Source of the DNA: Sesamum alatum
Lineage: Eukaryota > Streptophyta > Magnoliopsida > Lamiales > Pedaliaceae
Direction of reading: 5' to 3'
Length of the DNA stretch: 64,000 bases
Assembly (NCBI GenBank): GCA_034509735.1
Contig: JACGWO010000010.1
Coordinates: forward strand, 10,243,193-10,307,192
A program made the position numbers and the translations under genes. This document shows, one piece after another, positions 41,720-54,766 of this stretch. Each line of letters starts with the position of its first letter. Within the stretch, counting starts at the first letter, position 1. Under the pieces are notes generated by a model that worked only from the letters and a program-made list of their open reading frames with translations, made no database searches and had not been told where the DNA came from.

Positions 41720-44700
41720 ATGAAAATCCTTGTTTGGAACAATAGAGGTGCAGTGAGATTGGAGTTTGTAAGTGTGGCGAGATCTATGATAAATCGCTAC
41801 ACTCCTACTATTTTTGTGGTTCTTGATATCCACATGCAAGCTGAGCGAGCAGATTCTAATATTTGTCGTCTACATTATGATAGTTGGGTTGTTGCAGCAC
41901 TTGTCGGGTTTTAAGATGGAATTTGGATTCTCTGGAACTCGTTTTCCAGAACTAGAAACGTGCTTCAAGCTTTCACATGTCGAAGCAACTCTGCCAGGAG
42001 GGGATCCACCAGCCTTGTTAACGACAGTCTATAACCACCCCCAACAACACCTCCAAACCAAGTTTGGTCTGATCTCAAAAAATTATCTTCATCGATAAAA
42101 CTCTAAATGGTTAGTACTCGGGGTTTTTAATAATATACTGCATGAAGAAGAAAAAAGTTGGGGGAACTCCTATTACATACAATCGAACCATTTTTTTCAA
42201 AAATGCATAGATACATGTAATCTTATAGACCTAGGTTACACAGGACATAATTTCACATGGACGAATAGGAGATTTGGTTCTGATTCATATGTTTTGTGAA
42301 CTATGAATTACTACATGCATACCCTCATTCTAGAGTTTATCATCTCGTCTCCCCTACCTCTGATTATTGGCTTATCTTATTAGAAACTCATAAGGAGCCT
42401 TACAGGAATCGTATTTTTAGATATAAAAATATTTGGGCAAAATATGATAGCTATAAATTTCTAGTACATAACATTTGGAATCATAATAATACTACAAATG
42501 CGACTGCAATTCCTGGCTAATTCGATTAATATGGCTTCTGGATCTATTAAATGCAGAAAACGTACATTAGGGAACTTGGATCCTAATATTGAATCCACTT
42601 GAAATGAGTTAGCATTAATTTCCAGGCAAATTTCAATTGGGCCTAACGACTTTTTATTAAAAAAAGAAGAGAGCCTACGTAAACAATTGCTAAATTTACT
42701 GGAGCTTCAAAATCTTTATTGGGCCCCAAGAGAAAAAATGAAATGGAACTTGGAGTGCGACTCAAATACGAGGTTTTTCCAATGTTTCACTACTAGTCGT
42801 TGTAGAAGAAATTTTAATGAGTAAGAAATGAAACAATCATATGGTTTATAAATTTGAATCATGGAAGCATTTGTTAATTATTATTAGGATATCTATTATA
42901 GTAACTTTTCAGCTAAGAAACTTTCGAGTTATGATGCTTTTCACAAACTTGCTCTAAAGGACCCAACAAATCTTTGTAATGCGGTCACTGAATATGAAAA
43001 TTTGAAATGCTTTAAATGAAATTAGCTCTAACAAATCCCTAGGGCCCGATGGTTTCAGTAGTCATTGTCTTAAAACATTCTGGCCAAATCATTCAAAAAA
43101 AAAATGTGATCTCTTTGGTTACTAGATTTTTTAATACGGGACTTATGGATCCTAGTATAAACCAAATTAGAATCATTTTTATTCCTAACAGGGAAACTCC
43201 ATGATGATTAAAGGATTTTAGACCTATTAGCCTCTGCCACGTACCAACTAGGAATATAAATCATAATTTGTTGATGGCTCATGAAATCTTCATTTTATGA
43301 AATATAAAAAAAATTGTAAAAGAAAAGCTTGTTTCATGGGACTAAAATTAGACTTAGAAAAGGCATATGGCAAGCTTGAATGGCCCTTTGTTGAATACAC
43401 TCCTAAAAAATGGGTTTAATGCAATTTACTCTCTGTGATATTGCAATGAGCAAATTACCCCCTATAAAAAAATAGCAATTTACCTTCCCCTGTCTTCAAA
43501 ATGGAGCAATTTACCTCCCTACACAGGAAGGTAAATTGCTCCATTTTGAAGAACACGGAGAGGTAAATTGATTCATTTTATGAAAACACAGGGAGGTAAA
43601 TTGCTATCTTATTTTTCATAGGTTAGTAATTTACACATTTGCAATATCACAGGAGGTTGCTTGCATTTTTCCCTTAAAAAATGCAACTTTCCTGGTTTTC
43701 TTATTAAACTAATCATGTAATGCATTTCATCAGTTACCTTCACTATAAATACTAATGGTATAATTCAAATCCTTTGACACCAAAGAGAGGACTAAGGTAG
43801 GGAGACCCTTTATCCCCATACATTTTTATCCTATCCTGTTGGTACAAAATATTCTGAAACTTCATCCAACAAGACCTATGAATTCAGATTAAGTAAAGAT
43901 TGCCCATATATTTCTATCATTTGTTTCACATACGATTGTTTCCTTTTTACAAAAGCTAATCATATAAATACTGTCCAGATAAAATGGTGTTTGCTGGAAG
44001 TTAACAGCAGTCTGGTTTAAAAGTTAATTGAGACAAATCACATATCAATTTTTTCACCAATAACACCAAGACTTATACAGAAAGACATCACACATACATT
44101 TAATATTAAAAGAGTCAATTAGGATGATAAATAACTAGGTTTGCATTTCTCATATGGTCGTGTTAATAAGGTAGCATACTTCTCTACTAGAACATTCACT
44201 TTTGAACATACACTTGCTTAATTCTTTTCTACCCAAAGAACTTACAAACCACATTAGAGCTATCCCTATAATTCTTGAAACATTGACAATATTAGGTAGC
44301 TAGGCATGGGACAAAAGCGGGACTTTGTCGGTTAAAAGTGCCTACTTAGAACTTCTTAACAATAATACTAATACGTTTACACACTCCCCTTCCTTGGAAG
44401 TCACTTTGGGATATAAAAACTGCCCTAGGATTAATTTTTTTGGTTGGATATGGAGTCATGATGCTATTCAAACAAATATTAAACTTATGCAGAAAAAGAT
44501 TTTAATTGATCCCACATGCAACTGTTGTAATCTTGGAACAGAGGATACATTCACTTATTTTTGAGGTGCCATGCATTTAACAAAATCTATCAAAGCCTCT
44601 CATTTGGATTAGAAAATTCAAATTTTACTGTTCTCCTGCACAACTGAAATCAGAAACTTATTTTTGAAAAAACACTATTAGATCTCACACTAGCATCCTC

Positions 44701-45214
44701 TTAAATCAGAAGTTTAATGACCTATTTTTTGAAGGAAAGAAACATACAGAAAGTCATTCTACTTTTGTCAAAAGGAAGCCCTCCAAGTCCTTTTTATAAA
44801 CTAAATATCAACGGAGCATAAAAGGGAAACCCAGGGTCATCCTGGGCAGCTGACTAATTAGAAATTGTAAGGGGCGGTGATTGCTGATTTTGCATACCCC
44901 GTGGTTTTTACTACTAACAATAGAGCAGAAATATGGGGTTTTTGGTTGGGGTTGTGTTTGGCTTGTGATTTGGAAATATCAAAGCTTATTATAGATACTG
45001 ATTCTATGTACTTAATTAACAACATGAAATGCCATCATCATCACCAGGCCTACTGGAGAATCTTCTGCTAGCATATAGGAGGAAGCTTTCTGAGTTTCAA
45101 CAAGTTGAAGTACAACATTGCTACAGGGAAGGAAATCAAGCGGCAGATAAGTTAGCTAACTATGGAATTAAATCTGATATAAAATTAGGTTTTAAAAGCT
45201 GTCTAATTTCTTGA
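41720..45214 (+). pseudogene. LINE ORF2 (endonuclease, RT, RNase H), broken
   Basis: The start MKILVWNNRGAV and TIFVVLDIHMQAERA are the beginning of an L1 endonuclease domain. After frame changes, CNLIDLGYTGHNFTWTNRR (about 42220) and PHSRVYHL follow. RT motifs include LGPDGFSSHCLKTFWP (about 43045) and LDLEKAY.KLEW (about 43350), where the catalytic region is then split by the MITE. INFFGWIWSHDAIQTN (44430) is the zinc-binding reverse-transcriptase segment. TTNNRAEIWGFWLGL, LIIDTDSMYLI and YREGNQAADKLANYG mark RNase H. Many stops and several frame changes are present, so it is an old, inactive copy. Confidence 0.85.
43413..43674. mobile_element. Mutator-type foldback MITE in the LINE
   Basis: A 262-bp near-palindrome flanked by the 9-bp duplication taaaaaatg (43404-43412 and 43675-43683). 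Its ends pair through the shared block tgtgatattgcaa. A related copy is at about 58911-59143. The 9-bp duplication length points to Mutator-like transposase. Confidence 0.85.
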
Positions 45215-45500
45215 AAACTTTTGTCTTCGGCAATATGTGTACTACATTTACTAGAACTTGGAATAGATCTCTGTAGCAAGTGTTTGTAATCTTTTAAAGA
45301 CAGTCGTGTATATATATATATATGATGCATATTATATGTTCGAAAAAAACAAAAGTTAAATAAAAGTGTATGCAAATAAAATTATGGGCAAAATCTATTT
45401 AGTTATAAAACAATAATTATTAAAATAATAATCTACTACTGAAATAATTCAGTTATGATCAGCAAAAGAAATTCAACCTAGTGATACTATTTCCATTCTA

Positions 45501-47066
45501 TGTAAGCAAAATATATAGACCATAGGAAACAACATGGTCGAAACATAAATTCATCTAAACATTACCATAATCCAGCAAAATTGTTGGCAAAATTTATATG
45601 TCTAACATATATATATATATATATTAATCACATCATATACATGTTAGATCATAGTGTGTGGAAACAAATGATTTACGATACTTACCTCCAACCATTGATT
45701 CAAATGCATATCTATAAAGAAATTCGGAAGATTGCAAGAAATTAAAGTTGGATTTTTCTGAAATCTGGTGGAATCAACCCGATGACGTGTTTTCTTACGA
45801 TCGTAGGATTTCAGATGACTCAAGTCCCTAGATTAAGTTTTCAAAACAAAACTCCAGCAAAAATCTTCATACATTTTTCCACCAAAAATGTCTCATGTAT
45901 TCTTATTTGGTGGTTACCAAAAGTTACTTAAGTTAAATAGTAGACCACATAAAAAAATCGTCACGCAGAGATAAGCCGTGGGCATGGCTTAAGTCATACA
46001 CATTTATGTAGTGAGGGATAGAAATGTATTTCTGAGAAGCCGTGGCCACGGGTTATCAAAAATGCGTTGGACAAAAGCGGTCATGTGATAAACCGTGGTC
46101 ACAACTTATCACATGTTCACTCTGACTACAAAACAACATGTCAGAACCATGTGTCCAAAATTCCCACTTGGTCCACGTATCCAATGATCAAACTTCCATT
46201 TGAATGGGGACCAAACAAGAAATAAAATACATGAATCATGGCGACTAGAGATAGGAATGGGTCCGGGTCCAACCCGGACCCGAACCCACCCCTAATGGGG
46301 CGGGTTTTGATGCCTTAAATGGGTCCTGGGGCGGATCCGGGTCTTAGTGGTTTGGACCCCAACCCGCCCCGATTATTATTATTTTTAAAGTTTTTTGTAT
46401 TATTTATATATATTTACATAAAATATATTGTACACATATAAAAATATGTATAATTTAGTTTACTTATATATAAGACATAAACTTAATAGTTTTATAAATT
46501 AAAATAATGATATATATATATATACTTTATAAATAATTGTATGTTTATATAAGTAACATATTTTCTAAAACTATTAATATTTCAATGCTAAAACATGCAT
46601 ATATAAATTTACAAAAATATATGTTTTTTCGATATTATTATTGTCTCATATTTACAAAGTTATGGCAGTATTATTTTAAAAAAAATATTTTTAATGTTTT
46701 AAAAATAATAATCGGGTCCACCGAGTCCAACCCGACGGGTCTTAAGTCCGGGGTGGGCTGGGTCCGGTTTGAAATTTTCTTGGTGGGATGGGTCTCGGAT
46801 TTTGGCAAACTCATACCAGACCCGCCCCGTTGCCATCCCTAATGGCGACATGTCCTCTATTATTGAGTAGTATCTTCCATATATCACTATGCACCATATT
46901 TCTCACCAATGGTAACACAACTTAATTAAATAAGCCCTATGCTTATTTAGGATCCCTAAACAATATTGTTTTCTCAAATTGAAATGTGCACAACTGAAGT
47001 GAGAAAATACAACAACTGAATAAGAGTTTCATTAAACATAACAGTTGTATCACAATACAATCACAT
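45501..47066 (-). repeat. 3' LTR (left) of the copia element, interrupted by a hAT MITE
   Basis: Starts TGTAAGC at 45501. The inner boundary near 47066 is estimated from the change to pol-coding sequence. Removing the MITE and one duplication leaves roughly 960 bp. Confidence 0.65.
46246..46841. mobile_element. hAT-type MITE, 596 bp
   Basis: Flanked by the perfect 8-bp duplication atggcgac (46238-46245 and 46842-46849). The ends tagagataggaatgggtccg and, reversed, tagggatggcaacggggcgg form imperfect inverted repeats of the common plant hAT MITE type. The interior is AT-rich and non-coding. Confidence 0.92.
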
Positions 47067-47099
47067 CATGGGATCTATTCCTATTCTAGATACATGATC

Positions 47100-49691
47100 C
47101 TTAAAATTTTTTGGTGGCATGCCTTTAGTCAAAGGATCAGCCAGCATCAATTAAGTGCTAATGTGTTCAATGACAACTTTTCTTTCCTTAACACGTTCTC
47201 TTATGGCTAAATACTTAATGTTGATGTGTTTACTTCTACTTCCACTCTTGTTATTTTTAGCCATAAAGACAACAGCTAAATTATCACAATATATTCTTAA
47301 TAACTTAGAGATTGAATTCATTATTCTAAGCCTGAATATGAAACTCGTCAACCACACACCGTGTGACGTTGCCTCAAAACAACACGAACTCAGCGTCCAT
47401 AGTGGAAGTAGCAACCAAAGTCTGTTTTGCACTCCTCCATGATACAGCTCCACTGGCAAACATAAAGATATAACCAGATGTTGATTTTCTTGTATCAACA
47501 CAACCAGCAAAGTCTAAATCAGAGTACCCAACAACTTCTAGATTATCAGTTCGCCTATACAGAAGCATGTAGTCCTTCATGCCTTAAAGATACCTCATGA
47601 CTTTCTTTGTAGCCCTCCAGTAGTCCAAACTCAAATTATGATGATATTTTCCCAACATCTCTTAGACCTTTCGGCATATCCAATGAAATACCCACTAATG
47701 GTCCTTGGGTCCAACTTCTTTTCTTATGGAATGTAAACTCTCACTTTAGATGAATATCCCCAAATGCATATATGCCTCAAACTCGGTTTCCAACCTTTGA
47801 ATAACTTAATGGAATCATAGAGACAACCTTGGTTGGAAATTGGTTTAATATGTACATGGTCTTTTTGAGAGCTTCAATCCATAAGAACTTAGGAAGTTTG
47901 GAGCTAGCCATCATGCTCCGCACCTTGTCCAATAATATTTGATTTTTTTTCTTTCGGCTACACCATTCTGATCTGGATAACCAGGCATGGTATATTGAGC
48001 AAAAAATACATTGCTCTACTAGGAACTTTGTAAAAGGACCAGGTGCTTATCCACCTTTAATATATCTATCAAAATACTCTCCACCTCTATCTGACCTCAC
48101 AATTTTAATTTATTTGCGACATTGTTTCTCTATTTCTACCTTGAAAACCTTAAAAGCATTTAGTGCTTCAGCCTTATGTTCAAGGAAGTAAGGACACATG
48201 TAACGTGAGTAGTCATCAATAATGGTAATAAAGTATCTTTGATCATATGAGTCCATGTCCGGACAATAAATATCCGTACTGATTTCCAATAAGTTTGAAC
48301 ACCTCTTGTCACTTTTCTTTGACACATTGGTCTGCTTGCCTTTAATGCAGTCCACACAAGTGTCAAAGTCAATAAAATCTAAAGCACAAAGTACTCCATC
48401 GTTTACGAACTTCTTAATTCTCTCTATGGAGATGTATCCCAATCTTGGGTACCACAAAATAGAGGAATATTCATTCATAACACATCTTTTAATGCTAACA
48501 CTATCATTAAAATTCAGTGTGTAAAGTGCATTACTTTGCAAATTAATATGGTAAAGACCATTAGATAATGTACCATTGCCAACAAGATGAGTATTATAAA
48601 ATAAATAAACTAACACCATCTCCAAAGTTAAAGGAATATCCATAAGGTATAAGTCTTGAAACTGAAATCAAATTTCTAGAGAATTTTGGAATATAAAAAA
48701 TCTTTTCAAATACTAATACAAAGCTACTATTAAGAACTATTCTATATGTTCAATAGCCTTTACACATGAACCCATCTTATTGCCTGAATAGATGTAACGT
48801 TTATTTTCCACTCGCTCCCTTAGATTTTTCAAACCCTGCAAAGAGTTTGTGACATAGATTGTAGAACCAGAATCGATCCACCATGTGTTATGACAAACAT
48901 CAACCATTTTGGATTCATAACAAACATAAGAAAGTTGCTTACCTTTCTTTTCAAGCCAAATCTTGAATTTAGGGCAGTCCTTCTTTATGTGTCCCTTCTT
49001 TTTACAAAAGACTCACTTGGACTCCTTAATTTCACCATGAGGATATACTTTTTCCTTCCCCTTTTCTTTGACTTGATCTTTATTCTTTGCTTGTATAGTC
49101 ATATCACACTTTCCCCAATCTCGATGGGCAATCTCCCTTTCTTTTGCACATACATGGTTATTAGTTCATTAATTGACCACTTATCCTTATGTATGTTGTA
49201 AGTGATTTTGAAAGGAGCATACTGAGATGGCAAGGTATTCAAAATGTAGTGCATAAGGAAACATTCAGACGTATCAACTTCAAGAGATTTTAATTGAGTT
49301 GCAATATCGCTCATTTTCATAATGTGCTCATGCACACCACTTAAACCAGTGAGTTTTTTTAGAATAAATCTCATAATCAATGTGCTAGATAGTGCTTTAT
49401 CTGAAGACACAAACTGATCATCTATGGCCTTCACCAATTCACTGACCCCAAAATACTAGCCGAGATTTTAGTCTTTATGAACATCACACTGAGGAGATTA
49501 GATCGCTCCCACTTTTGATAAAGATCAAGCTCATTCAGCTGGCTAGTTTCAATAATGAGAGTCGGTTCATCTTTCCCTATAGCATAATCAATGTCAATCC
49601 AACCCAAGTGAAGAAGAATTATCTCCTTCCACACTTTAGAACTATCACCTCTTAGTTCGGGAATATCATACTTCATATTAGATAAATTCAT
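47100..49691 (-). pseudogene. gag-pol: copia gag-pol polyprotein with RT deletion
   Basis: The minus-strand ATG at 49691 gives MNLSNMKYDIPELRGDS and VWKEIILLHLGW (gag); gag continues to LNTLPSQYAPFK (49230). Then comes WYPRLGYISIERIKKFVNDG with DTCVDCIKGKQ (GAG-pre-integrase, about 48450-48320) and DSYDQRYFITIIDDYSRYMC (integrase, about 48230). After KLDPRTISGYFIGYAERSK (about 47690) the sequence jumps straight to MLGKYH and DYWRATKKVMRYL (end of RT), then VVGYSDLDFAGCVDTRKSTS and IYCDNLAVVFMAKNN (RNase H), ending near the DPLTKGMP-type terminus at 47110. So the C-terminal part of integrase and most of RT are missing, in addition to frameshifts. Confidence 0.87.
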
Positions 49692-51126
49692 AGGTTGAAA
49701 AACTGCATCGGAATAAAGTTTGAACCTTCCATTGGAAGATACTTTGGAACGGTTGTATCCTTTTTTTGGAATACATGTTTGGGATCATTGTAGGATTTAT
49801 TTTGGAACGGTTCCTACGATATTTAGTCATCAAATTTGGAACAATATTTATCATTCACAAACTGTTGAAAAGCCTGATCCTAAATTATATATTTACTAAA
49901 AAAATATTTTTTTTAATTTTGAAATAATACTTTTATAATTATTATTAATTAGTAAATTAGTTATTTTCTTTTAATTTGATTAATTAAATAAATATTGAAT
50001 AATGGAATACAATTAACATAAAAAATGGATAATTACGGCAAAAAATACTATATTAATATAAAAAATTTACATTTACAAATATGAAAAAAAAAATCCTATT
50101 CTACACCCCACCCCCCTCATCAGCATGATCCTGCATCGACTTCATCATACTCGTCATGTCGACCATCATCCTCTCCACCTGTGCCATCCGATCCTAAAAT
50201 AATCTGAAATGGACATAAAATTTCTAAAAAAATTACATAATTGAAATTACATAATTTTTTTAGAAATTTACATAAAATTTTCAAAATTACAACAAGAAAA
50301 ATTATTTCCAAGTTCACAAAATTTGCATAAATGAATTCCGAAAATTTGCAAAAAAATTATATAAGATTTCCAAAAATTAAGGAAATTATTGTTTTCAAAA
50401 TTTTATACAATGAATTCTACACTAATTTCATCAACAATTAACATACAATTAACCAATTACTATAACACTAATTAACCCAACAATTCATATCATAAATGTA
50501 TTTTTAATATTTCATATCAACACTAATTAACCCAACAATAAGAAAATTATAAAAAAAACATTGCAGAAATATATTAAAAGATTGCAAAAAAAAATGCATT
50601 TCTGAAAATATTTCAGAATATTTCTAAATATTTCAGAAAATATTTTAGAAAATTTTTATATTTCAAAAAATATTTCAAAAAAAAGTATAATATTTCATAA
50701 AATTATTAAATACAGAAAAAATTCAAAAAAAATTCAAAAAAAAGTGCATTTTTAAATACAGAAAATATTGGCAAAAAAATAATTTTAAATCAAAATTATT
50801 TTATAAAAAATGCATTTTTAAATATAGAAAAATCAGAAAAATTGCAAAAAAAATTAAGATGCTTGCCAAAAAAATCACAAAAAATTCCACAATATGCATT
50901 TTTAAAAAAGATGTCCGTCCACAATATGCATTTTTGAAAAATATCCACAATATTCACAAAAATCTCAATATCCATAATATTCATAAATATCACAATATTC
51001 ATAATATTCACAAAAACCACAATATCCACAATAATACTAACGTTTAGAGGGGAAGGGGGGCAGATGTAGACGGAGGCGGAGTCGACGGTGGAGCAGACGA
51101 CTGCTGAGGCGGGAACAAGGGGGAAT

Positions 51127-51127
<1 letters not shown>

Positions 51128-51179
<52 letters not shown>
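51128..51179 (+). repeat. (GA)n microsatellite, about 25 units
   Basis: Uninterrupted ga/ag repeat within the second CACTA. The long Ser/Leu- and Glu/Arg-rich frames across it on both strands are products of the repeat. Confidence 0.95.
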
Positions 51180-51182
<3 letters not shown>

Positions 51183-52335
51183 TGAAGGGGATGACGGAAA
51201 CGGTGGGAGGAGGCGGCGAAGCAGGAAGCGGCGGAGGCGGGAACAGGGGGAATTTGAGAAAGAGAGAGGGGGTGGGGGGGAGAGAGGGGGTTGAAGAATG
51301 AAGAGAAAACCGCTAAGTGCCACTTTTATATAATTTTTTTGGAACGATCATTTTTTAATAGACCGTTCCAAAGCTAACAAAAACACCGTTTTACCCCACC
51401 TATTTTCCAAAAGGCGTCAAATTAAATTATGTTGGAACTCTTTTTGGAATGGTCAATTTGAAATAACCGTTCTAAATTTTAATTTTTCTACCTATTTTTC
51501 AGAAGGCGCCAAATGAAATTATATTGAATTCTGTTTGGAACGGTCAATTTGAAATAACCGTTCCAAATTTTAATTTTTCCTCCCATTTTTCAGAAGACGC
51601 CAAAATGAAATTATGTTGGAACGAATAACCATTCCAAATATTAATTTTTCCTCCTATTTTTCAGAAGGCGCCAAAATGAAATTATGTTGGAACTCTTTTT
51701 GGAATGATCATTTTGAAATAACCGTTCCAAATTTTACTTTTCCCAAGACAAATGAAATTATGTTGGAACTCTTTTTGGAATGATTATCTTTTAGTCAACT
51801 GTTCCTATTACCGTTCCAAAATTAAAAAAAAAAAAACGACATCGTTTTATCATAAAAACGACTACGTATAAATATCCATATTACAAAAACCGTTCCTATT
51901 TGTTAAAAACCGTTCCAATTTTTAGATCCAAATAATTATTCATTTTTTAAAAAATAAATAAAAATTAATAAAGACTCGTACTAGACATGTTAATGAGCGA
52001 AGAAAAGTATACAATATATAGATTAAGACAATTAAAAACATAAAATATTTTTCATGAGATTGATATATGTTCATTATATGAGTAATATTTGCATATTCTA
52101 ATTTATTAGTATTACAGAGATGTAACTAGCATCTTATATTATTGTACTGCATCGCCTAATTAGACCGTTAAAATTTTGATCAGACCACTAGATATGATTA
52201 AATAGACAAAAGACAATATTCGATAAAGTTTTGGACATTTCTAGTATACGGATATTGAGATATCATATCTAGTTCGTAATACGCGAGATTCAAAACGGTG
52301 CAACCCTCAATCAGGCCATGTGATTTTAAATCAAA

Positions 52336-53310
52336 CCGTTAGATATATTCAAAAGACAGAATGTTATATGTAGTTAAGTTTGGAATTAATCCGGCTGGCG
52401 GATGTTGAGATTCATAATACGAACGTACGCTAGATATTTTCTATACACATTTTGGAACGGTTTTGAGTAACATTTGGAATGGTTCCATAGAGTTAGAATT
52501 CTTATTTAAAAATGTAATTAGGAACGATTTTGTAACATATAACTGTAACATAGTTGGAACGGGTATTGTAATACAATATTTTCTATCTATTAAAGTGTGT
52601 CAATTTGTAACTCACTTTGGAACGATCCTTGGAATGGATATTATTTTTCATAAATACCATATTTAGGAACGGGTATTGTAATACAAGTATTTCTAAGTAC
52701 TTAAACCATCTCAAATTGTACCTCATTTTGGAACGATTTTTTCAACTGTCCATATTTCAACGGACCTTGGACCTTATTTTGGAATGATACACATCTGCCA
52801 TTTGTGGGCCGTTCCAATAGTTAAAATCGTTAGATATATTCAAATAGACAGAATGTTATATGTAGTTAAGTTTGGAATTAATCCGGCTGGTGGATGTTGA
52901 GATTCATAATACGAACGTACGCTAGATATTTTCTATACACATTTTGGAACGATTTTGAGTAACATTTGGAATGGTTCCATAGAGTTAGAATTCTTATTTA
53001 AAAATGTAATTAGGAACGATTTTGTAACATATAACTGTAACATAGTTGGAACGGGTATTGTAATACAATATTTTCTATCTATTAAAGCGTGTCAATTTGT
53101 AACTCACTTTGGAACGATCCTTAGAATGGATATTATTTTTCATAAATACCATATTTAGGAACGGGTATTGTAATACAAGTATTTCTAAGTACTTAAACCA
53201 TCTCAAATTGTACCTCATTTTGGAACGATTTTTTCAACTGTCCATCGGACCTTGGACCTTATTTTGGAACGGTACACATCTGCCATTTGTGGGCCGTTCC
53301 AATAGTTATA
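52336..53310. repeat. 492-bp tandem duplication in the second CACTA
   Basis: Copy A 52336-52827 and copy B 52828-53310 are nearly identical, differing by a handful of substitutions and a short deletion near 53240. Each contains several GGAACG subterminal motifs. The same 67-codon frame (MSNIWNGSIELEFLFK) appears in both at 52463 and 52955, but is repeat-derived. Confidence 0.92.
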
Positions 53311-53553
53311 AAAGTGTTTCAAACCGTGTTACAATATTTTACTATTTTACTTTTGACACGGTCGTAGGGACACAACTTGTAACACAATAATTGGAACGGT
53401 CTGACCGTTCCAAAAACAAAGGATCGAATATAGGAGGAATGTGATGTCAGTGACGTGATTTCGTTCCTCAATAGTTTCAATGACTGTTCCTAATAGGAAC
53501 GGGCAATGGAACGGTCATAAAATCCACTCCAAATCCCGAATTTTTTTGTAGTG

Positions 53554-54111
53554 TTATGTCACAAAATAGAGACAACAAACTTAATCATGCCTTACCAATG
53601 TAAAACATGCAATAAATGAATCAACAACAAGAATTGCCTGTGGGCCTAAATTCCTAACTCAATGATCCATATACCTTTATGATGAAAGTATCAAGTTACA
53701 TTCCATTTCTCAGTCCCTGTGGGTAAATCAAGAAACATAACATAATATTTCATTCTGATTAATCATACAAGTGCAACAAAATTTCCTGTTGGATGATCTC
53801 ATTACACCAGATATGATCAATCACAATTAATGCCCTTTGACTATAGATGTGATCTTGAATCCTCAAAGCATAAACCTATATCAAAGATGTTGTGGCTAGT
53901 CTTTAATAAATGAAAATGTTGATCACAAGGTATTAAACTACATGAATCAATTTGATTCAATAATCATGACCATTATATGTACAATAAATCCCATCATACA
54001 TATATTATGAAGCACAATAAATACATGACAACTTCAATTGCAGAATTTATAAATATAACTTCAATTCCCAAGAAACCAACATCATGCTCAAATCAAGACA
54101 GAGATAAAGCA
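53554..54111. other. copia leader to the right of the CACTA insertion
   Basis: AT-rich non-coding sequence between the CACTA end and the primer site of the copia element. Nothing else seen. Confidence 0.6.
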
Positions 54112-54124
54112 TACTCTGGTACCA
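54112..54124 (-). other. primer-binding site of the copia element
   Basis: The minus-strand reading tggtaccagagta matches the Met-tRNA primer site with one change (tggtatcagag), two bases from the LTR start at 54127. Confidence 0.8.
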
Positions 54125-54126
54125 AA

Positions 54127-54766
54127 TGTAAGCAAAATAAATAGACTATACGAAACAAGATGGTCGAAATATAAATTAATCTAAACATTAACATAATCCA
54201 ACAAAATTGTTGCAAAATTATATGTCTAACATATCTATATTAATCACATCATATACATGTTAGATCATAAAGTGCAGAACCGAATATTTTAGGATACTTA
54301 CCTCCAACTATTGGTTCAAATGCAAATCTATAAAGAAATCCAGAAGACTGCAGGAAATTGATGTTGGATTCTTCTGAAATCTGGTGCAATCAACCCGATA
54401 GCGTGTTTTCTTACGATCGCAGGACTTTAGGGAACCCAAGCCCCTAGATTAAGTTTTCAAAACAAAACTCCAGCAAAAAATCAATGTTTTTAATACATTT
54501 TCCCGTAAAAATGTCTCATGTATTCTTATTTGGTGGTTACCAGAAGTTACTTAAGTTTGATAGTAAACCACATCAAAAAAACCGTCATGCAGAGATAAGT
54601 CGTGGGCATGGCTTAAGTCATACGCGTTTCTATAGTGAGGGGCAGAAACACATTTCTGATAAGCCATGACCAGGGATTATCATAAATACGCTAGACAGAA
54701 ACGGTCATATGATAAACCGTGGCCACAACTTATCATATATCCGCTCTGACTACAAAACAACATGTC
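54127..54766 (-). repeat. 5' LTR (right) of the copia element, partial
   Basis: Aligns with 45501-46140 at roughly nine bases in ten, including the internal phrases 'gatcatacatgttagatcata' (shortened here), 'cttacctccaac' and 'agccgtgggcatggc'. Similarity ends at about 54766. Confidence 0.85.

Larger units (their letters stand above)
39216..45330 (+). mobile_element. L1-type LINE retrotransposon, decayed
   Basis: Plus-strand order is ORF1-like protein (39216-40201), non-coding spacer, endonuclease (41720-42100), reverse transcriptase (about 42300-43400 and 43684-44300), RVT zinc-binding region (44325-44564) and RNase H (44877-45214), then a (TA)n/A-rich tail at about 45307-45360. Stops and frameshifts interrupt every domain. 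A MITE (43413-43674) is inserted in RT. Confidence 0.88.
49735..53553. mobile_element. second CACTA element, deletion derivative with left end lost
   Basis: The right end reads, reversed, CACTACAAAAAAATTCGGGA, and GGAACGG/CCGTTCC repeats fill 49745-49860, 51340-51930 and 52450-53510. An AT-rich interior, a (GA)n tract and a short block at 50130-50200 matching the end of the tnpA-like gene of the first element (…catcatactcgtcatgtcga) show the same family, but the tnpD region is absent. No CACTA start is visible near 49735, so that terminus is deleted. It interrupts the leader of the copia element just upstream of gag. Confidence 0.87.
45501..54766 (-). mobile_element. minus-strand Ty1/copia element with nested insertions
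   Basis: The LTR beginning tgtaagcaaaatatatagac at 45501 recurs at 54127 (tgtaagcaaaataaatagac) and the two align for about 640 bp. A primer site lies left of the right LTR, so the element reads right to left. Gag, protease/integrase and RNase H pieces lie at 49691-47100. A hAT MITE sits in the left LTR and a CACTA derivative in the leader; both came later. The right LTR diverges from the left after about 54766, so the outer right end is lost or rearranged. Confidence 0.85.

Noticed and set aside
50796..51323. 175-codon Ser/Leu-rich minus-strand frame
   Set aside because: Produced by the (GA)n microsatellite and AT repeats of the CACTA derivative.
52463..53158. Duplicated 67-codon frames with identical proteins
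   Set aside because: They are the two copies of the 492-bp tandem repeat in non-coding subterminal sequence, not paralogous genes.
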